Below are positions 54,938 through 64,000 of a DNA stretch of 64,000 nt, piece by piece. Each line of letters opens with the position of its first letter. Positions within the stretch are counted from its first letter, which is position 1. The position numbers were made by a program, and so were the translations under genes. Under the pieces are notes generated by a model. The model saw nothing but the letters and a program-made list of their open reading frames with translations. It was not told where the DNA came from and ran no database searches. The DNA is from Hyalella azteca. Taxonomy: Eukaryota > Arthropoda > Malacostraca > Amphipoda > Hyalellidae. Location: the NCBI RefSeq assembly GCF_000764305.2, contig NW_025944295.1:59575-123574 (forward strand), given 5' to 3'.

Positions 54938-57900
54938 TATGAAGATGACAAAATAGTTGAAGACTTGGGCACTAGTAACATAAAACCAATAACTAGTATC
55001 AACAAACAAGTCAAAAATTAAAACGTCTTTACACAGAGCTTTGTTTCAATTCATTGAAACACAGACAAGACACTATAGCTTACAAGTGTCAAAATTTTAA
55101 TGTGCAAAGTTAATCTAAAACTTTGGTCTTTCAATACCATCAATCACAGAGCCTATGAACACTTTACAGAGCTCCTGAAAATACTGAGATAAAAGAAAGA
55201 ATTATATCAATTGCTACAAGCAAGATAAATTAAAGAATGGAATAAGCAAGATAAATTAGAGCATGTAATAAGTAAGATAAATTAAAACATGGAATAAGTT
55301 CAGTCTTACAAAAATATACAACAAAAAATTACAAAATGATAGAAATATAATAATTTAGGATTAGTAATTGTTAAGATTCAAAACCTGACATTGTAATGCA
55401 GTCTGAGGAAAGGAACTTTGATTTGAATGTAAATTTGTGAAAGTGAATTGGAATGTTAAGGTGCAAAAGCTACAAAATTAATGCAACTGACTACAACAAA
55501 ATCTTAATTTAAAGAAATAAATATCATCAATGAGGCAGAGGCATTAAGCCCAGACATAAAATTCACAATAACAGAGATACCATATATAAATCAAACTATC
55601 AAAGGCAGTGAAGATAATATTTTCAACAAAATTAAAACTTGCAAAATTCACAAACTTTTCAAACATTATACAGGTATATATCCCCAAACAAGATAGATGC
55701 CTAAAACTTCAGGAATGAAAAAAAATATATTCTTGTTAATAGGCATCTTGGATTAGGTAAAATGCACTTCAAGAAACCAATTCTCAATTCTGTTTCTCAT
55801 AATATGAAATGATTCAAGAATTAAAAATAAAGCCAAATGAGCTAGAATACCGTATTACATTTTTGTGATGCTACTGCCATAATGACAGCATGTCATTATA
55901 GCAATGAATTTTGTGTCCTAGAGACACAAAATTCATTGCTCCGAAGACGCCAAGGTACAATTGTGATGGAAAGCAGTCTCAGATACACTCTCGTCTGATC
56001 TCGCAGACAGCAATTTACGATTGATGTGGCCAATTGTGAATGATCAACACAGACATATGTGCATTATGATCACTGCAGGTGATGGTTAAAAATCAAAATG
56101 GGTGGCAAAACTGGCAAATACCAATCAATTAGATGTTGATCAATCTATCAATCATTTGTGAACAGACATGGATGCCAGTTTAAGGTCAAGGTGGCTTGAT
56201 GGACAACTTAGAGGCACTAATATCTCTACCTTATGTCTATATGTTACAGTCTGGGGCAGAGAATTATGAGATTCTTTATTCAACCTAAATTCTTTAATTA
56301 AGAGATACAGAAGTTTTATTTTAGCATCTTTGATTTTTTTATGGAAGAAATTGGGCAAAGGTAAAAAATAAGTCAAATTGACAGCAAGTATGAGCATTTT
56401 GGTCTCATTCATGGGCTGGGTTGCATTAGTCCAATTTTCCAGAATGTCATCCAGGTAATTTGTTCAGTTCTGAAATAAAACCTGACTTAGGCATAGAATG
56501 AATCTAGCTTTCAAGCCGCAAATAGAGCCTTCCTGCCATTTTTAGTAACTACAACATTCCAACTTGATGAATTACCTTGTACCTAATTGTTAAAAAAGTA
56601 GATGACACGAATGCATTATTCCATATGCTTTGAAAATTTGATATGTTAGGGATGAGAGATTTCCATAATAAGTAGGAAAATTCTAATTCAGACTTGACAG
56701 TCCTGACTTATACAGGGAAAGTCTTCATTTAATTTGGTTTTGAAGTTGTTGAACTAATCTGACACATGTAATATGTATGTGTATTACAGTGTATATATAC
56801 CTATATAAACCTGTTCTGTTCTTATATCTTCTTCTGAATTCCACCTTAGTGACCTTAGGCTAGATCTTGCCATCATGGTGTGATACAGGGCTGGAAAAGT
56901 CCTATTTTTTTCTGAAATATCACAGCTCTAATATCATATAATTTCAGTAGGTATGAAATCTCATGGCTCTAATGTCATAAATTTTTCTCTGATTGAAGAA
57001 ATTGCAGTTTGCACTTTGCAAACATGTTGTTTCAGAAAATTTTCAACTTCCACAATCCGCAGTAGGTATATATAATGTACTTCAATGCTCCCACCTCCCG
57101 CCAAAAAACATGCAGATTGCAGAACGTAATAACATGCAGAGTGGTCATACTGCATTATCACTTGTTCAGTTGCTGCTTAAGTGAAGACAACTGCTAGTGT
57201 CAAGTGACTGTTTTTTTGCATGGGACTTTGTAAATAACTAATTTACATGGAGTCATGGCTTTTCATGACCAAGATTTGGAATTCACGGCCCAAAGAAATG
57301 AAATCATGGCTGGCAAACCCATGAAGCCACAGCTCAAAGAAATGGAAACAAGGCTGACAAACCCATGAAGACACGACTCAATCAGGATTTCCAGCTACAT
57401 TAATTACCCTAGTATAATATTTTCCTACTTATTACTGAAAATTTGCATCTCTTATAATACCTACTGCCAAACGTGTTAAAAAGGGATGGTTTTGAGTGTT
57501 TTTTGTTAATAACTTCTTACCATGAAACATTTCATAAACAAGTTTGGGCTCATTTTAAAGGTCTTTGCAAGGGCTATAGTTTGGCACCTCCAAAAAATTC
57601 CATGTGCTATTTGTAAGGTGCTAGATGCTATATAAAAGGCTCCTGATTTAATCTGGAAATGGGGTAAGAAGGGACACTTGAAATAAAACTCAATTTTAAA
57701 CATTTGAAGCATGCAGAGTGTACTCATCTATTACCAACAGTACTCTGAACTTCTGAAGTCCTCCTCTTCCTTTGTAGATGATGTAAATGTAGAATAAATG
57801 AAATTTTCTGTGATTTTTACTTGGTTTTTCTTCATTGATATATTACCTTATCCATAAATTACCGTATTATTAATTTGATATTATTGTATCCATGGACATG

Positions 57901-59600
57901 CCATTGAGCATTGCCAACGACCTTGTCCACTGCAAGCTTCATATCAGCAGCCATGTAGCATTTCTTCTGTATCTGTATGCTTACAGGATGGTTTGTAATT
58001 TCGCACAATTTTAATAGAGTCAAGTGATTTCACTATAAAAAAAAAGTTTGTAAAAAACATACCTGAAACAGGAAGGAGTATTTTAGTGACAACCATCATA
58101 TTTTTTGGAAAAATAAATCATGTTTTAGGTTAATTACTTTTCATTCTTTGTTCCACAGTGCTCAATTCTATCTGTGAAATTCTATGCACAATTTTGTGAT
58201 GACGGATGCAGTAATTTTTTATTGACATTTTTTCACTGACCGAGGTAAAGTAATAAGAATTCTTTGTTGTTAATTGATTTTTTTTCATTAACTGGAGCCT
58301 TTGCTAACCAAGGTTCTCCTGTAAATGCAATTTTAGGGGGGTCCCTTTTTCCCTGGGGGGTGTCCCTTATTACCCCATCTTGTGGAAATGGCCACGGTGC
58401 CACCATTTTTTCTTGGAATGAGATATGCAAATTCTGTCAATCATGTTTTTAAGCCAACACTAGTCCTAGTGTGTAACTTTTATGTAAGTAAAATTTTTCA
58501 ATACGACAAATATTTTTCTGCTTCAGACCTTAGCAGGGGTACTTTTCTGAAATCTCACTTTTCACACTTTTTTTTCAGGGATTCTTTAAATTAGAGGTAA
58601 TAAATGTATGATTTCTAAATTTGCTTTATGCTGCATAGATAGTAAAAATGTTGAACTTTACACCACTGTATTTTTAGTTTTGCAATATTTCAATTAGTTT
58701 AGCTGCTACAACCTTTCCACAAAATGTTGGAGGACTGTCACTTAGCTATTGCCACACCCCAACACCCATCCCTTTTTAAGAAATTAAAACAACTGGCATC
58801 CCCACATAGGGTTGCCAACACGTTTTTTACATATATTTAAGGCGCGCGGATTTTACCCCGTTTGACGGTATTTGCTATTTATCCAAAGTTTGGAATGTCT
58901 GGCCTTAGTGGCCTAATCATCATTCAACAATAAATCATGCACTAGAGTGACTAGACTACTAGTATATTGCTAACAATCAGATAGGAGGTAATTCATCTAG
59001 CTTCTAGCCTTCTAGCAGGCATCTTTAGGCTTAAAAAATGGCAGGAAAGCCCTAGTTGCAGATAGGAAGGATTAAAGGAAGGTAGGATATATTCAGTCAT
59101 AGGAAAGAAGTAAGAATCAAAAGTGTATAATTAGGCAACAAGATTCTAAATGTAGGTATCAAAGATTGTCATTTTGGAATTTGGAGCATAGCATAGGCAT
59201 ATATTATGAAAAATCTCTAACCTTATTCTATAATTAAAAGGAAAATATTTTTATTTAGTTTAAGTCTAAGAAAAAAATTGTGTTTACCTACTTTTGTATT
59301 GTTCATATACTAGTAGGTTGTAGGTAGGCTACACTACTCTTTGTCTCTTCCTGAATTGCCCTCCTTTCACTAAATAACAGTGTATAGAATAAAAATATCT
59401 CAGAGTTCGATTGATATGATTTACAGGCTTCCACAGAGCACAGATTATCATTATTCATGGCCTAGCCAGAAGCATGGTCTCAGCTCAGTCAGCTGTACTT
59501 GTCCCTTCGAGTTGGAGAATAGGTACAAGAATCGAGCAACAAATAAGGAAATTAGGAAACTCACTGCAACAGAATGAGAATAGGCTAGTGCAAAACCTTC
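54938..59600. other. Upstream of MARF1-like start: no coding sequence recognised
   Basis: AT-rich, probably leader intron. A perfect 18-base-stem hairpin lies at 55900-55940. Frames are all below 90 codons with no domain. An AG about 25 bases before the ATG could be the acceptor of a non-coding leader exon. Confidence 0.45.
55900..55940. other. Perfect hairpin, 18-bp stem, 5-base loop
   Basis: AGCAATGAATTTTGTGTC at 55900-55917, loop CTAGA, and the exact reverse complement at 55923-55940. A second small palindrome (AATGACA ... TGTCATT, 55881-55898) is next to it. Too short for a typical pre-miRNA; possibly a remnant of an inverted-repeat element. Confidence 0.75.
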
Positions 59601-61450
59601 ACTCGAAATCGAAAAATAAGACATGCTGAAACGGTGTGAACATTACAAAATTAAAGAATCGTGCCATTTTGCAACAACACGCATTCACGCAAAACGAAAC
59701 GTGCTAGCCTACGTAAAATCAAAGGTTGCATTCGGACCGTTATAACGTCACTAATGACTCCTTGGTCGGCTGGTCCGCCAGGTCCGGGAAGCGCAGCCGT
59801 CGGCCTCAAATAAATCAAATTCAACTCTCAAACAAGCCTTGCAGGCTAGCATACGCTCTGTATAAAAATGAAAAGCTTAACTCAGCCTTAGAGCTACGTA
59901 GTTGCAGACCATGCTAAAAAATCGCAAGCAATACCAGTTCTGCGACATATTTTTTACCTTCAGTGCATATTTTACTTAAAATGCAGCGAAGTCTGAGAGC
60001 GAGGTTTTCGCGACCATCGTGTAAAATCCATGATCTGCCCAAAGCTCGGCCAGTCGCTACCCTCGAGCTCTTAGTAATATGATATCCTAGCCAGACCCTT
60101 CTTCGCGGCAACTGATCGCTTTCAGGTGGCCGAGGAATGGCCAACGGTCGGCTATAACTAATTGGACTAGGCCGACCACTGGCCACGTATTATTCTTCGC
60201 CCCTCATTTACTTCGCCTTTACCATGCCATCCGTCGTGAGCTGACAGTTGAGTAATTTACGACGTCTCTTTCCCCTCAAACATTGCACAACGCCTCCATT
60301 TGAGCAGCTAGTATGCGGGATTTTCCCTCCGCGTATCAGCAGGCTCGATCATAACTATTTTTCGGTAGAAAATATCTACAACAAGGAGGCTGATCAAGGA
60401 ATGCCGATTATACCATTCAATGGAGAATAAAAATTACAACCCGTTAACACCTCGAAAAAAGTAAAAAAAAGTCGCAGACATGATGAACAATAATATTCAA
60501 AGTTTCTTGAAATTTCCTCTCACTAAAACTCTTTTAATACAAAGTTTACATATTTTTTGTTACTGGTCGACGCTTATAAATAAATAGCTGGGTAAGTATG
60601 GAAAAATCCATATCGCCATCTCATTTGCGAGTGGAGTAAAGTCTATCCTAATTAGTGAAGAAACGCTTAGGGAAGAGCCGAGCCTGTTCGAAGCCTCTCG
60701 GTTTTCAATCAGGGCCTTAATGGTTTCCAAGTGTGCATTCAATTGGTACGGCCCCTGTTTTTAAGAGTGTAGGACCCGAGAAAACTTTTGGTATTAGAAA
60801 AAAATACTAGATATTCCTCATTCAATTCACGTGAGGTTTATATTCATTTCTTAAAGGTAATATTGTGACCCCAGGGTGCCTTCGCGAAGTGCACCCATTA
60901 TCCTAAATTTATATGAAAGTGACAGGTCCATTATGTGACGGTTTGAAGCCAAAGGCGCTGTATACATGCAGCCACTGCTTCAGCCAGTAAAGTCTTCACG
61001 GCATCTACAGTTTACATCTGAGCATGCATCTTCCTCCACTCTTTTCCCGCCTCACCACCTTGCTATAGGCCTACAGCCAATGACGGCTCAAATCCCCAAT
61101 TTGCCCCGCTTCTCTACATTTCCGCAGCCAATGAGATAAATCAGATAATGTTAGGTCTGGTACGGGTTGTTTGGGCGGAGAGTCGGAGCAAGTGTGGAGG
61201 AAGCAGCATGCTGATTGATGAGGTATAGATGACGTGTAGACTATACCGGCTAACACAGAGCGCCGCAAGTCCGGCCGTAAATTTGTCCGAGACGTCTGGA
61301 GCAGTGGCTGAAAGGCGCCCATGGCTTCAAGCAATTAAGTTTAAATGCTAATCTGCTCAGTAGCATGCATGCGCAAGGGACGAATATGAAAGTGATGACG
61401 ATATTTAGTAACTTATTTAGCAATGCTAGCCTCTAATATGTAACCCCTGC
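59600..61450. promoter_or_regulatory. CpG-richer zone, candidate promoter or first-exon region of the MARF1-like gene
   Basis: CG dinucleotides and GC content rise here against AT-rich DNA on both sides. No TATA box or defined start can be chosen by eye. Assigned only because a leader exon is needed upstream of 54937. Confidence 0.25.
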
Positions 61451-63690
61451 TACGGAAGTTGGAACACGATTCGTTTCCAAGTTAGACTATATACGAAGAA
61501 GCTTTTTAAACCACGGCGTCCATCGTCGTATTTTAATATTATAGTTTTTGAATTTTTGCTTTAGGACCGAATACTGTTGAAGCGAATAATTTTTTTATAT
61601 CTATAATAAAAATGTCTCACGGATCTTTTGATCTAACTTGTGCGCACCGAAGTAATTTGACAATTTTGAGCTTGCGTTTTGTCGGCCATTTCGACAGAAA
61701 TAACAATAAATAATAAAATTCAAAATAATATTGTACAATTGTACAATGGATCTATTGATCGACGTTTTTGCATAACAATGTACAATCTTTGAGCTTACGC
61801 GACGGTTTCAAATCGGTAGGAAAATTGTAATTATTCTCTACCAATTTCAAGTCAATCCGCTTCCGAGACTCCGAGTTGGGAATTCGCCCGAAACCGTCAC
61901 TTCAGATCAAGAACCTGACGTCTTCGTCAGGTGACACTGTCGCCATGTCGCACCTCCAGACAAAAACGCTAACCCACGCTCAAAAAGTTTGTTCATTATA
62001 CAAAAGGGCTGCGCGTAATGTTGAAAGCTACTGTTTTAATAGGTAAGGCTAACTTGTGAAAAGCAATTTTAAAATCATCAGCAAGAAGCATCATGTCTTA
62101 GGCTAGCTACCTGCCGACCTGGTAAATCATAAATCCAAGAGGTACAATGCATCCTCGAAGATTTTTGCTGCACGTTTTTATGATTACCAAAGTTTTTTTT
62201 AATGCTAAATCATTAAATATGATTTGAAAGTTCAATCTAAAAATACAATAATAAAATGATTGTAAAGCTTTATCAACTTTGAAGTAAATTGAAGATTGAT
62301 AGCCTAGGCTAGCTGGCTAGCCTGTCTAAAATGCTACCAAACAATATTTGACAAAATTGGAAAATTGTGCCTAAGCAAGAGTAAAAATTACTGTCAGCTG
62401 TCAAAAGCCTGTCATTTGTCAATACTGAAAAGGTTGCCTCTGCAGTCTGCAAGACTGCACTTAGCTAAGTTGCCAGCCTTCTACAGAAAAATTCTAGTGT
62501 ACAGACAAAACTGAGTGAAAATTTTTTTAGTAAACTCAAAACAGCTTTACAGTCATCTTACTCTTAGGGTTATCAAACCCTACAAATCCTACTTTTGAAG
62601 TTGATTTCTGACCTGTATCGTTTTTTACTAGTTACAACTTAACAAGCACCAAGGTACTAAATGTAGTATACAGTAATACACTCACCTGCTGTGTGCTGTC
62701 TGCTCTCTGCTGAGTCAGAGTGGCAACTTATGTGTCATTGATGGTCTTGTGAAAATGGGCAATTATATTGAGGGTCTTTACCAGAATGGGAAATTGCAAC
62801 AAGTCTGTATAGTTAATCTTCATGGATCTGCAACCTTAGCATAGCCTTATTTCCACACTAACCCTGACTCTCCACAGTCTCCAGTCTCCACCTTACTGCA
62901 ATGCTGCAGCAAGTGAGGTTAAGTTAGGTCCAGTTAAGTTTATTTGGGTGGAAACCTTAGACAAGTGTGGAAGTAAAGGGATACTGGGGTAGTGGGGTTA
63001 CAAAGTTATTAAAACTATATTGAAACAAGCAGTCTGTTGAGCAGTGGCTGCCTGCTACAGACTGTGCTATGGATTTAAAGACTAAACTCAAGGCTACTTT
63101 ACCCCGTATCATGTGATGTGATATTGGTGTGAGGTGTGAGGTGATATTGAGCAGTGCTGACCACTAACATAAATATCCACAACTGCTGCTATCTTAACAA
63201 TAATTATCAATTTTTAGACTGTTATTTTTTTAAAGAGGAAGACAAAGTCTTATGATATTAGATTAACCACAGAAATTAAACATTGGGGCTATAAGATAAT
63301 AAGACTCTATGTGATATTAAATTAAACTATTAAAGATTAAGAAATTCTGGGAGAAAGCAGCAGTTTTGCAGTGTTTGAGTGAGCCAAAACTGCCCATCAT
63401 CAATTTCACCTTCATCTGATCCCCATCTAATTGAAGCAGTAAAAATAAAATGAAATGGATCATATTCACCCATGATTTTTAAAAAACAATAATTCAATCC
63501 TTTAAAATTTCTAGAAAAATCTGCATAATAAATTTGGATTAACCATTGTTGTGGTAAACAGGTTATGATTATTATTTTTTTTTTTTGGATCTCATGAGGT
63601 TTAGTAAAAAAGCTGTTTGAGCAGAGCTGACTAAACTGAAAGTTGAGCAGAAGCCTCTAGACAATGGATCAAAACTGCCTGTGCTTGTGG
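61451..63690. other. Non-coding DNA at the right end
   Basis: AT-rich with no gene, tRNA or clear repeat that I can support. Confidence 0.4.
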
Positions 63691-63714
63691 GCAATTTCTT
63701 GGTGCACTTAGACA

Positions 63715-64000
63715 CTAATAGTGATGTTCCTAGATGCCAATAGTTGTGTGCCTAGACACAAATAGTTGTGTGCCTAGACACCGATAGTTGTGTGCCTGGA
63801 CACCAATAGTTGTGTGCCTAGATACAACAGTTGTGTGCCTAGACACCAATAGTTGTGTGCCTAGACACAACAGTTGTGTGCCTAGACACCAGTAGTTGTG
63901 TGCCTGGACACCAATAGTTGTGTGCCTAGACACCAATAGTTGTGTGCCTGGACACTAATAGTTGTGTGCCTGGACACTAATAGTTGTGTACCCGGACACC
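63715..64000. repeat. 22-bp minisatellite (CAATAGTTGTGTGCCTAGAC), running off the right edge
   Basis: At least 12 copies with small variants (CTAGACAC / CTGGACAC); the array continues past the window. Confidence 0.95.

Noticed and set aside
61071..61334. 87-codon - strand frame in the CpG-richer zone
   Set aside because: No recognisable domain and no link to the MARF1 frame; left unannotated as a gene.
2085..64000. CRISPR-like arrays
   Set aside because: The repeats are head-to-tail minisatellites without unique spacers, in an intron-bearing animal genome.

Overview
The window is nuclear DNA from an animal, very probably an arthropod. It has spliced genes with GT-AG introns of about 0.15-15 kb, an AT-rich background, tRNA-derived SINEs, inverted-repeat DNA elements and about thirty minisatellite arrays. 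A Spatzle-type cystine-knot ligand gene supports an arthropod. A crustacean fits the repeat-rich style, but that is a guess. I see no bacterial, organellar or viral genes.

Three protein genes can be supported. (1) At the left edge, on the + strand, are the last two coding exons (about 68-140 and 759-924) of a Spatzle-like cytokine. (2) On the - strand, 8987 down to 6562, is a complete three-exon gene of 463 codons for a B4GAT1-like glucuronyltransferase (glycosyltransferase family 49), a Golgi type II membrane protein. (3) On the - strand, 54937 down to 14720, is a 40-kb gene for a MARF1/limkain-b1-type protein. I could place 19 coding exons. In protein order they give a Cys-rich and Ser-rich N-terminus, a NYN ribonuclease domain, RRM1, a Gly/Pro/Ser-rich linker, RRM2, about seven LOTUS repeats and a long low-complexity C-terminus. 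Where both neighbouring exons are defined, the splice phases agree. Three places stay open: a piece missing between NYN and RRM1, the 3' end of the 45-kb exon, and the 5' end of the 30-kb exon.

Between and inside the genes: 0.9-6.4 kb is intergenic with two arrays; 9-14.7 kb holds a 256-bp MITE, a 955-bp TA-flanked inverted-repeat element and SINE copies; the 30-45 kb intron is mostly minisatellites; 47.4-48.1 kb is a fold-back element; 50.0-50.5 kb and 31.6-32.1 kb are two copies of one unidentified element; 55-64 kb shows no coding sequence and probably contains the MARF1 5' leader and promoter.

The most striking pattern is that several minisatellites are not randomly placed. At five splice sites in two unrelated genes, the repeat unit itself contains the exon edge plus the splice site, so the pre-mRNA carries 3-6 tandem copies of a donor or acceptor. 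In a sixth case the unit is the last coding segment with its stop codon. Some units (21 bp, 81 bp) keep the reading frame. Separately, a Nextera mate-pair junction adapter is embedded at 52505-52542 with a 28-bp fragment copied from 46234-46261. This is an assembly artefact lying beside the place where a MARF1 exon appears to be missing.
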